DNA from: Bacteroidota bacterium
GTDB lineage: Bacteria > Bacteroidota > Ignavibacteria > Kapaibacteriales > UBA2268
Direction: 5' to 3'
Assembly (NCBI GenBank): GCA_022708005.1
Contig: JAKIZN010000106.1
Location: 1 to 6,246, forward strand
DNA: 6,246 bases
The translations under genes were made by a program, and so were the position numbers. A model generated the notes under the pieces. That model was not told the origin of the DNA. It made no database searches and worked only from the letters and a program-made list of their open reading frames with translations. Shown here in pieces: positions 1 to 6,052 of this stretch (positions are counted from its first letter, which is position 1; each line of letters starts with the position of its first letter).

Positions 1-30
1 TCCAGCGAGTATGATTCCCTTGCTTGACAT
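1..30 (-). CDS. rfbA: Glucose-1-phosphate thymidylyltransferase, N-terminal fragment (partial, runs off window)
   Basis: Ten codons are visible before the window ends. They read MSSKGIILAG, which matches the start of the nucleotidyltransferase signature (KGIILAGGxGTRL) of RmlA/RfbA. This enzyme makes dTDP-glucose from glucose-1-phosphate and dTTP, the first step of dTDP-L-rhamnose synthesis in the cytoplasm. The ATG shares one base with the TGA stop of the rfbC gene upstream (TGATG), which implies translational coupling. A GGAAG stretch just before the start could be its ribosome binding site. The operon order rfbC-rfbA fits the pathway. With only ten residues, another sugar nucleotidyltransferase such as RfbF or GlmU-like remains possible, but the neighbour makes RmlA the best call. 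Confidence 0.75.
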   Translation of the reverse strand, partial: MSSKGIILAG

Positions 31-668
31 CACTCTTCCAAATATATAAATTTATCTGAATTTTTGTTTTTAAGCCACTCTGCCATAGTCATACCAGCCA
101 AATCCCGCTCTTTGATTAATATATCGCCATCAAACGCTTTTTTTATCTTTTTCTCAATTTTTGGATTGCAGATAGACCAATCTATGTCGTCGGCTATTGG
201 AGCTATTGCCGCTTCGCACTTGGGATTGTATGTACCTGTGCATAGATATTGCAAATATGATTCCTTCAGCGTCAGCGCCCCATGGGCAAATCCGGGAGGT
301 AGCCACATCCATTCGGAATGAGTATCTTTGGGACTGCTTTTTAGCTCGTAAGCAACTATTTTCCCATAAGTTGGCGAGCCTTTGCGTATATCGAGCGCCA
401 TATCAATTAAATGCCCTGATATGCACCTAACGAGCTTGCCCATAAATGGGTTCCACTGAAAATGAAGCCCACGAAATGTGTTCTTATGCGAATAAGTTTC
501 GTTAAATTGCAAAAACTCAAATGGGCGAATGAAAGCCATTTCGGTGATACCATAAAAATCATCTTCTCGGAATGTTTCGGTGAAATAGCCACGCTGGTCG
601 TGGAATCTTTTGAATTTTATGATTTTGATGTCGCTTATCTCGAGCGACTTCACTTCTGTTATAAGCAT
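30..668 (-). CDS. rfbC: dTDP-4-dehydrorhamnose 3,5-epimerase (RmlC)
   Basis: RmlC is a cupin-fold cytoplasmic enzyme that epimerises C3 and C5 of dTDP-4-keto-6-deoxyglucose on the way to dTDP-L-rhamnose, a precursor of O-antigen and other surface glycans. The 212-residue product shows the family landmarks in order: FHDQRGYFTETF (residues 22-33); FRGLHFQ (65-71), whose His69 corresponds to the catalytic His; GKLVR (77-81), part of the substrate phosphate site; LPPGFAHG (123-130); GTYNP (145-149), where Tyr147 fits the catalytic Tyr; and KERD (186-189), where Asp189 fits the Asp of the His-Asp dyad. It is somewhat longer than the usual roughly 180-190 residues, through a longer N-terminus and C-terminus. 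The region after Tyr147 lacks the usual WNDP-type motif. The ATG at 666-668 is supported by an AAGGA ribosome binding site seven bases upstream. It follows bshC by 25 bp and precedes rfbA with a one-base overlap, so all three are probably co-transcribed. Confidence 0.93.
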   Translation of the reverse strand: MLITEVKSLEISDIKIIKFKRFHDQRGYFTETFREDDFYGITEMAFIRPFEFLQFNETYSHKNTFRGLHFQWNPFMGKLVRCISGHLIDMALDIRKGSPTYGKIVAYELKSSPKDTHSEWMWLPPGFAHGALTLKESYLQYLCTGTYNPKCEAAIAPIADDIDWSICNPKIEKKIKKAFDGDILIKERDLAGMTMAEWLKNKNSDKFIYLEE

Positions 669-675
669 GTGTCAT

Positions 676-680
676 TCCTT
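676..680 (-). promoter_or_regulatory. Ribosome binding site of rfbC
   Basis: On the minus strand AAGGA lies seven bases before the rfbC ATG, a canonical Shine-Dalgarno spacing. It is the clearest such site in the window. bshC, tig and the porin gene show no comparable sequence, so it helps fix the rfbC start. Confidence 0.6.
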
Positions 681-693
681 GATACAATAATTT

Positions 694-2316
694 TTAGTAA
701 ATTATGTGCTCCTTGTTAGCCTTATCGGCAACTTTTAGTAAAATATTAACAAATTTTTCTATTCCGAAAAAATTAATAAAATTTACTGCCGAAAAACTTC
801 TTTCTTGGAGTTTATTATTTGGATATATGAAGTTTTTGTTCTTTCTATATTTTTGAACTAATTCAAAGTTTTTCTTTTTTTGGGCTGAAATATATTTTTT
901 TTGTAAAGTGTCGAGAAAATCGATTGATTTATAGCTAAAAGAGCCAGAAGTCCTTTCAAGCGACGGATCAGCTTCGATAAGCAATTGATTTAACGATAAA
1001 TACGCCTCGGCAATTTTTTGGCGAGATAGTTGAAACTGCGATTCAGAAAAATCATCGGATATAAGCGAACTTAAGCCAGCTTCAAAAGTGTCATAAGTTT
1101 GCATAAAGTATTCAGCCGTCAAGCCGCTTGCTTCCAAAAATTCTTTCTGTTTGGGGAGAAGAAATGTGGCAGACGCTCTTGGCTTGATAGCTGGAATTTC
1201 GTCGTCGAAAAAGTTATACGCTTCTTTGAGCAAAGAGTGATAGGCAATTTCGCCCGCACCTAATATGGATAAAGCATTTGGAAATATCTTATCTTGAAAG
1301 ATTGGACGTAACAGCGATTTGGGTGAAACTATCTCGGGCGACGAGAGCATAAGTTCTTTTAGCTCGTCAAATGTGTATTCGTTATCGGCTATCGTAAAGG
1401 TATCTTTGCTTTCTTTCGATTGCTTAACCACATACCGCTTGCCTTGTATATGGCAGCAATAATTAATTATTTCTGGGTTAGCGTTAATATTGAAACCGCT
1501 CTTGCTGAGTGATGATTTTTGCAATTCTAAAGTGTTATATAAATTTATTGCCGAATCATAAGATTGGAAATTAGCGATTAGCATATCGCGTATTGCTCCG
1601 CTAATCCGGCACTGCGAAGCCTTTGCAAATAATAGCCCTTCGCGTGCGAATAGCCTGTTGTGGAACTGCAAGCTCGCATCATTCCAGAACGTAGCGGGCT
1701 TATATATTTGCTCTAAAAATTCGGCAACTTCTGTCTTCCACTGCGAGTAAGGCAGGTTGTCTATCAAGTCAATGACAATATGTTCGATGGAGTCATCAAA
1801 GGTTATTTCTGATACTGGAACGTTGAGCAATTCATCTGAAAATACAGAAATTTTATTTACATCATAATTAGCGTCAAAGTAAGAAATATCCGCAGCTTCG
1901 CGGGCATCGTGGTCGTTATCTTCGAGCCAAAAAAGTGGGATAAAATTTAAGTTAGGATATTTGCTGTGCAGCTTTTGCGCCGATACTATTGCAGACGCTA
2001 TTTTGATTGGCGTATAGAGCGGTCCGCCAAAAAGTCCGACTTGCTGCCCTGTTATAACAAATAAGGTGTTGCTCTTTTCTATTCGCTCGATATTGAGCTT
2101 TTGCGCCTCGCTTAAATTGAGATTTGCCATAGATTGCTCGATAATACGTTTTGCTCGCGGGCGATGGGCAAATTGCTTTGCTTTGCCGAGCAGACGCTCA
2201 GAGCTATCAAGCAGAAAATTATTAGGAAAGCGGCTTAAAATAAATGAGTCGTTGTTAATATATTTGACAAAAAAATCTGATATACTATTAATTTTATCAA
2301 ATTCGATAAATTGCAT
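694..2316 (-). CDS. bshC: Putative cysteine ligase BshC (bacillithiol biosynthesis, YllA family)
   Basis: BshC is the enzyme assigned to the last step of bacillithiol synthesis, adding cysteine to glucosaminyl-malate in the cytoplasm. The 540-residue product matches the usual length (about 540). Conserved blocks are visible in order: TGQQVGLFGGPLYT (89-102), then FIPLFWLEDNDHDAREAA (125-142), both in the Rossmann-like core that resembles class I aminoacyl-tRNA synthetases; LLRPIFQD (335-342) with GAGEIAYH (353-360) and KPRAS (378-382); a Lys-rich helical, probably coiled-coil segment (about 465-495); and the C-terminal LQER block (503-506). The ATG at 2314-2316 has no clear Shine-Dalgarno sequence. 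The gene lies 99 bp beyond the tig terminator, so it probably has its own promoter, and it leads into rfbC with a 25-bp gap. No bshA or bshB is visible here, so bacillithiol production itself is inferred. The family call is firm. Confidence 0.93.
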   Translation of the reverse strand: MQFIEFDKINSISDFFVKYINNDSFILSRFPNNFLLDSSERLLGKAKQFAHRPRAKRIIEQSMANLNLSEAQKLNIERIEKSNTLFVITGQQVGLFGGPLYTPIKIASAIVSAQKLHSKYPNLNFIPLFWLEDNDHDAREAADISYFDANYDVNKISVFSDELLNVPVSEITFDDSIEHIVIDLIDNLPYSQWKTEVAEFLEQIYKPATFWNDASLQFHNRLFAREGLLFAKASQCRISGAIRDMLIANFQSYDSAINLYNTLELQKSSLSKSGFNINANPEIINYCCHIQGKRYVVKQSKESKDTFTIADNEYTFDELKELMLSSPEIVSPKSLLRPIFQDKIFPNALSILGAGEIAYHSLLKEAYNFFDDEIPAIKPRASATFLLPKQKEFLEASGLTAEYFMQTYDTFEAGLSSLISDDFSESQFQLSRQKIAEAYLSLNQLLIEADPSLERTSGSFSYKSIDFLDTLQKKYISAQKKKNFELVQKYRKNKNFIYPNNKLQERSFSAVNFINFFGIEKFVNILLKVADKANKEHIIY

Positions 2317-2415
2317 AAAAATAAGTAGTTGATAAATAAAAGCAATAAGACGTGAAAGTTACAAATAATTGTAAAATAGCGATGCTTTTGGAGGTGCGAG
2401 CAAGCGAATAGCAAT

Positions 2416-2447
2416 AAAAAAGCTGCCTTTGGCAAAGCAGCTTTTTT
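2416..2447 (-). terminator. Rho-independent terminator after tig (symmetrical, possibly bidirectional)
   Basis: The hairpin has a GCTGC/GCAGC stem that continues as TTT/AAA around one bulged base and a GGC loop. It is flanked by A6 on one side and T6 on the other. On the minus strand it lies 17 bp past the tig stop codon, as expected for an intrinsic terminator. The A/T symmetry would let it work in either direction, although no plus-strand gene is seen here. It separates the tRNA-tig transcript from bshC. Confidence 0.88.
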
Positions 2448-2464
2448 GATGTTATCAATTAATT

Positions 2465-3886
2465 TTAATGTTCGTGGTCGCAGTTTTCGTCGTGAATATG
2501 TTCTTCGTGGTGGTCGTGATGATATTGCTTAGCAGCTTGCTTGGCTTCTTTGCTCCGCATAGCCGCGTTATAATATGAAATTCTGCTCACGTGCATTTTC
2601 TTTAGCTTTTCGTCTATATCTACGTTGTTAGTGGTAACGACGGATTTTAAATAGTTTATAACCTTTTGTGATAGCAACTGATTTGTCAGTTCTGTTTTGT
2701 TTTTCTTATCGATATTTTGCAATACGTCAAGCGAACCCATTTCTCTTGGCAGCCCAACTGTTTCAAAATAATCTGCAATATCGTCATCTTCTAATTCCAA
2801 GCCTTCTTTGCTAATCAACTGCGACGAAACAGCATCAAAAATGTAGAATTTCTTTAACTCTGCGGTAATGCTATCAACAAACGACTTGTCTGCAAGCAAT
2901 GTTTCTTCTGTAGTATTGAACTTTTTCGCATTTTCTTTAGCGTTGTTTGCTATAGCGCCATCTAAAATGCTTTGTGGCATAGAAATGTCTTTATAAAGTT
3001 CATGAATTTTAGCAACGATATTATTCTCAAGCGTTTGAGTTGAAAAGCGATCGAAATAATCTTGCAAGAGTAGCCCAACGTCTTCCTTTAGGTCTTCGAT
3101 TGTATCGAATCTCCCGTCGGATAGATCGCTGATTGCTTCAGGAGTTAGTTCTGCTGGCTTTATCTTTAGAATTTTATTTATTTTTGCGTGAAAAGTTTCA
3201 TTTGAGCGGAGCGGGTCGATTTCCGCAAAGTCTATTTCGAGTTCGTCGCCGACGCGCTTGCCAATAAATTTTGGTGCAAACGCTTCGGGCAGTTCGTAGG
3301 AGTATAGCTGTATTGTCTCATTTGTCATTTCCTGCAACGTCTCGCCTGTCGTTTTATCTTTCGATATAAAATCACCAACAATGATGCAATTCGTATCTTC
3401 TACTGTTTCTGCTTCTTCGCGCTCGCCCATATCGAGAGTAATAGTTTTCATTATAAATTCGATAGCATCATCGTCGGGGACGTAAACAGGCTCGTCGATC
3501 ACTACTTCTTTAAAATCGACTAAGTCAATGTCTGGATGCGTCTCGTATTCCAAAACGGCAACTATAGGATCCGCGGCGACATCTAAACTCTTTAGAGCTG
3601 GCGGTCCAGCAAGGTTCAGCTTGTTTTCTTGAAGTATTTTATTGAACTCTTCTTGGACTATATCAACGCAAGCGTCGTTAAGCACTTCTTGTTGGAAACG
3701 CTGCTTGATGATGTTCATTGGCACTTTGCCCTTGCGAAATCCTTTGATTTCATAGTTTTTTTGGATGTCTAAAAGTGTTTTTTTGATTTTTTCTTCAACT
3801 TCACTTTTAGCAAAACTTACTTCAACAGAAGATAAAATGTCGCTGATTTTATTGAGTTTAGTTTCCAATTGCTTACCCATAAGCAT
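2465..3886 (-). CDS. tig: Trigger factor (ribosome-associated chaperone) with His-rich C-terminal tail
   Basis: Trigger factor binds ribosomal protein L23 at the exit tunnel and shields nascent chains. In this 473-residue product the ribosome-binding domain carries the signature GFRKGKVP (residues 49-56). A shortened, diverged PPIase-like region follows (about 165-245). It keeps an ELPEAFAPKFIGKRVGDE block resembling the FKBP-type region of trigger factors, but has little else of an active FKBP site, so isomerase activity is doubtful. The rest is the long helical substrate-binding domain. The protein ends in a tail with eight His and one Cys among its last 18 residues (456-473), which is not standard for the family. 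The open frame extends upstream to 3931, but that part lies inside the tRNA-Leu gene and is rejected. ATG at 3884-3886 is chosen, and ATG at 3878-3880 (two codons later) is equally possible. Neither has a Shine-Dalgarno sequence. The usual clpP/clpX neighbours are absent. Confidence 0.93.
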   Translation of the reverse strand: MLMGKQLETKLNKISDILSSVEVSFAKSEVEEKIKKTLLDIQKNYEIKGFRKGKVPMNIIKQRFQQEVLNDACVDIVQEEFNKILQENKLNLAGPPALKSLDVAADPIVAVLEYETHPDIDLVDFKEVVIDEPVYVPDDDAIEFIMKTITLDMGEREEAETVEDTNCIIVGDFISKDKTTGETLQEMTNETIQLYSYELPEAFAPKFIGKRVGDELEIDFAEIDPLRSNETFHAKINKILKIKPAELTPEAISDLSDGRFDTIEDLKEDVGLLLQDYFDRFSTQTLENNIVAKIHELYKDISMPQSILDGAIANNAKENAKKFNTTEETLLADKSFVDSITAELKKFYIFDAVSSQLISKEGLELEDDDIADYFETVGLPREMGSLDVLQNIDKKNKTELTNQLLSQKVINYLKSVVTTNNVDIDEKLKKMHVSRISYYNAAMRSKEAKQAAKQYHHDHHEEHIHDENCDHEH

Positions 3887-3904
3887 AGTTTTATAATAAA
3901 AAAG

Positions 3905-3986
3905 TGCGGACGGAGAGACTCGAACTCTCATGGGTCGCCCCGCTAGATCCTAAGTCTAGTGCGTCTGCCAATTTCGCCACGTCCGC
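3905..3986 (-). tRNA. tRNA-Leu (anticodon UAG)
   Basis: The 82-nt sequence folds as a class II tRNA. The acceptor stem GCGGACG/CGTCCGC is perfect. The anticodon stem CTAGA/TCTAG closes a CTTAGGA loop giving anticodon TAG (3950-3952). A variable arm contains GGG-GCGA-CCC, and the T arm is GAGAG-TTCGAGT-CTCTC. The discriminator base is A (3905) and no CCA is encoded. Anticodon UAG with a long variable arm means leucine, reading CUN codons. It lies 18 bp upstream of tig on the same strand and is probably co-transcribed with it. Confidence 0.96.
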
Positions 3987-3993
3987 ATAAATA

Positions 3994-4032
3994 CGAAATA
4001 CAAAATTAACTAAATTTAGTTTTTAAAACAAC
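3994..4032 (-). promoter_or_regulatory. Candidate Bacteroidota-type promoter of tRNA-Leu/tig
   Basis: On the minus strand TAATTTTG (4001-4008) matches the Bacteroidota -7 box TAnnTTTG, and GTTG (4029-4032), a partial match to the -33 TTTG box, lies 20 bases upstream. The predicted start near 3994 is a few bases before the mature tRNA 5' end at 3986. A 14-bp perfect palindrome, AACTAAATTTAGTT (4008-4021), fills much of the spacer. The call rests on motif match and position only. Confidence 0.5.
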
Positions 4033-4074
4033 ATTTTTTTTATGGCTGTGAATAATTTCAAGATTCCCGCAATT

Positions 4075-4860
4075 TCACTCCCCGCTTCTTTTCCCCAAAA
4101 GATTGAACGACAAAGCTACGCTAAAAGTAAAATAGCCCGAAAACATAGATACTTTTTTATCTAATTTCGGCGAATAATCATTTATTTGCGTTTTTATATT
4201 TTTAAATATGTCTACGGATTGTGGGCTATATTTATAATCTAACTCGAAAATTATGCTGCCAAGAAACAGGGATTCTGGATATTCGTCAAAGCCTAACTCA
4301 ATGCCAGAATATAGCTCGATAGCAGGCGATATGGATAGCTCGTCGAAATGCACTCCGCCCTTTCTTGAGTCGAGCGGAAATGTAGATTGCACCCTTTCTT
4401 TCCAAGTGATTTGCGACGCAACGAGCCCTAATCCAGCTCCAACATACGAGCGGAATTGCTTGTCATAAGGAATGTATTCCCATTTAGCAATTAATGGGAT
4501 AGTGCCGATATTTATTTCGTTAATGTGGTTGCGAGTGAGATATTCGCCAATAACATAGTAGTCATCGAAAACGTTGATTTTATGATAACTTGCCGATATT
4601 CCAATGCGAGAGTTCCTGCTAATCCAAGATTTAAAGACAACATTGCCCGAAGGAGTTGATGAAAATTTGTCGGAGTTTCCGCCAATTTCGGATTGAAATA
4701 TTTTGAAAAAATCGCTTGCACCTTGTCCGAACGGGAATCCTACGCCGAAAGTTACTATCGGCTTAAATTTATATTCTTCAAATCTATCGAGGACTATCTC
4801 GGAGTGGAGATTGCTGAAAGCAAGTATCGCCGTAAATAGTAAAGTGATAAAATGTTTCAT
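4075..4860 (-). CDS. Predicted outer-membrane beta-barrel protein (function unknown)
   Basis: I do not recognise a specific family. The 261-residue product begins MKHFITLLFTAILAFSNLHSE, a short signal peptide likely cut around residue 19-20. The mature part is rich in alternating hydrophobic and polar stretches with aromatic and glycine residues, for example KPIVTFGVGFPFG near the start, RSYVGAGLGLVASQITW in the middle and GYFTFSVALSFNL near the end. This looks like a small outer-membrane barrel of the OmpA-like or OMP_b-brl type. A TTG at 4873-4875 would add five residues, but the ATG at 4858-4860 puts the charged signal-peptide N-terminus first and is preferred. It lies 43 bp after the porin gene on the same strand, with no clear promoter between, so a two-gene envelope operon is likely. 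No terminator stands out before the tRNA promoter. No catalytic motif is visible. Confidence 0.75.
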   Translation of the reverse strand: MKHFITLLFTAILAFSNLHSEIVLDRFEEYKFKPIVTFGVGFPFGQGASDFFKIFQSEIGGNSDKFSSTPSGNVVFKSWISRNSRIGISASYHKINVFDDYYVIGEYLTRNHINEINIGTIPLIAKWEYIPYDKQFRSYVGAGLGLVASQITWKERVQSTFPLDSRKGGVHFDELSISPAIELYSGIELGFDEYPESLFLGSIIFELDYKYSPQSVDIFKNIKTQINDYSPKLDKKVSMFSGYFTFSVALSFNLLGKRSGE

Positions 4861-4903
4861 ATCGTTCTCGCTCAAAGCTTTTTAGATAATAAATTTAGCA
4901 AAA

Positions 4904-5953
4904 TCAAAAGCTTAAATTAAACCAGAGCCCATAGTTAATAGATAGTTCTACAAATTCGCTGCCTGCTTTGCCATTAGCCACAAAAACATTTTTACTGCTA
5001 CCAGCAGTGTTTTTCATATATCTCGATTCTAATCGAATATATGAATTTGCTACGGGCTTATATTCAATTGCTAATGACGCATCATAGCCCGCCGCGTCTA
5101 TGCCATAAGTGCCTTCAACATCGGAATAGTAAGAATATCTCGCCGAAGCCGCATATTTTTCATTGAACTTATATTGACTTTGGACGAAATAACCGTAAAA
5201 CCAATTTAATGATTTATTTTTAGAATTAGATTTTATTGATGCGGCATCAAATTGAACTTTTGTGCCAAAATTTTCTGAAAGCCTCATTTCCAAAAATACA
5301 TTATGATATGTGTGGTTACGCGGTTTCCTTCCTTTTGGCTCTTCGTTGCCCGTCATACCCGCATAAAATGCGCTAATAAAATCGCTTTCGTAGCTTAGCG
5401 AATATGCAAGAGTTTTTTGTGAGTTATTATCCCCAAAAAGATGATTGCCATTGATTATATGAAAGTCGGCAGACCAATGTTCGTTAAGTTCATAGCTCAA
5501 TTTTACGCCTGCTTGGTAAGCTGGCTGAAAAAAAGTTACAGAAGAATGCGACGAGAAATAATTCATACGCGGGTGCGTCCATTCGCCACCAATATGGGTA
5601 GTAAATATCCCGCCATCAAGCCACAGCCCTTTGGTTAGTCTAATGCCTATGTTTGCTTGTTCGATATTTTGGGGTTCTTCGAACCAAGAACTTTTAGCTA
5701 TATCGCCTTCTTGTAGCCCTATTTTTGCTCTGTAGCTGCTATCGCTATATTTAAAAAGCAGATATGCTATATTTAGCGAGAATTTTTCTCTTTCGTGGTT
5801 GATAGACGTAAAATCCTGATACTCTTTGTCTAAATTATCGCTTGTATAATATGTATCCACATATCCAGTCAAAGTGAATTTGCCTTCAGCCGAAGCAAAT
5901 AGACTTGCTACACTTGCAACAAAGCATATCGCAAAGCAATAAATTTTCTTCAT
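4904..5953 (-). CDS. Outer-membrane porin, OmpL-like (putative beta-barrel porin-2 type)
   Basis: The 349-residue product has a signal peptide with a KK start and a hydrophobic core, and a likely cut after FASA (residue 22). The mature protein opens with KFTLTGYVDTYYTSD (about 25-39) and has alternating amphipathic strands throughout. An internal block GGIFTTHIGGEW (114-125), followed by MNYFSSHSSVTFFQPAYQAGV, resembles the putative porin-2 (OmpL-like) family. It ends in Phe (LWFNLSF), the classic terminal residue recognised by the BAM machinery. It would form a diffusion channel in the outer membrane; the substrate cannot be inferred. The ATG at 5951-5953 has no Shine-Dalgarno sequence but lies a short distance from a candidate TAATTTTG promoter box. 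The smaller barrel gene follows 43 bp downstream. Outer-membrane porin is confident from architecture, and the exact family is moderately so. Confidence 0.85.
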   Translation of the reverse strand: MKKIYCFAICFVASVASLFASAEGKFTLTGYVDTYYTSDNLDKEYQDFTSINHEREKFSLNIAYLLFKYSDSSYRAKIGLQEGDIAKSSWFEEPQNIEQANIGIRLTKGLWLDGGIFTTHIGGEWTHPRMNYFSSHSSVTFFQPAYQAGVKLSYELNEHWSADFHIINGNHLFGDNNSQKTLAYSLSYESDFISAFYAGMTGNEEPKGRKPRNHTYHNVFLEMRLSENFGTKVQFDAASIKSNSKNKSLNWFYGYFVQSQYKFNEKYAASARYSYYSDVEGTYGIDAAGYDASLAIEYKPVANSYIRLESRYMKNTAGSSKNVFVANGKAGSEFVELSINYGLWFNLSF

Positions 5954-5974
5954 TTTTTCACAATCACATAACTA

Positions 5975-5989
5975 TAAATCGCAAAATTA
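5975..5989 (-). promoter_or_regulatory. Candidate -7 box and start region of the porin promoter
   Basis: TAATTTTG on the minus strand (5982-5989) matches TAnnTTTG and is identical to the box found upstream of the tRNA-tig unit. Transcription would start near 5975 and leave a leader of about 22 nt before the porin ATG. No good -33 TTTG box is seen at the usual spacing. Instead that region is occupied by one copy of a repeated sequence (5997-6019), which may point to activator dependence. Confidence 0.45.
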
Positions 5990-5996
5990 TAAAAAA

Positions 5997-6052
5997 TAAA
6001 CCTAAATAATTCATTGGACAATATTTTTTAAACCCAAATAATTCACTAGGAC
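5997..6052. repeat. Degenerate direct repeat, two copies 32 bp apart, upstream of porin
   Basis: TAAACCTAAATAATTCA at 5997-6013 and TAAACCCAAATAATTCA at 6029-6045 differ at one base. The similarity continues as TTGGAC versus CTAGGAC, giving copies at 5997-6019 and 6029-6052. The starts are exactly 32 bp apart, close to three helical turns. The proximal copy covers roughly -22 to -44 of the candidate porin promoter. A third, inverted copy of the core lies at 6126-6138. Confidence 0.7.

Noticed and set aside
2317..2415. Promoter for bshC.
   Set aside because: One is expected because a terminator lies upstream, but no TAnnTTTG box with a properly spaced -33 element, nor a convincing sigma-70 pair, could be found.
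2235..2435. Minus-strand 66-residue open frame between tig and bshC.
   Set aside because: It starts inside the tig terminator and overlaps bshC in another frame, with low-complexity hydrophobic content. It is a shadow of non-coding and out-of-frame sequence.
4030..4074. Possible terminator after the small barrel gene (GTGAA...TTCAC).
   Set aside because: The stem is only about five pairs with a long loop, and the A/T run is not placed as an intrinsic terminator requires.
4075..4875. Longer version of the small barrel protein starting at a TTG (4873-4875).
   Set aside because: The ATG five codons later places MKHF at the N-terminus and makes a normal signal peptide; the TTG extension adds acidic residues before it.
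4875..4913. Inverted repeat AAGCTTTT / AAAAGCTT between the two barrel genes as a terminator or attenuator.
   Set aside because: The stem is only eight AT-rich pairs around a 23-base loop and overlaps the porin stop codon. It is too weak to call.
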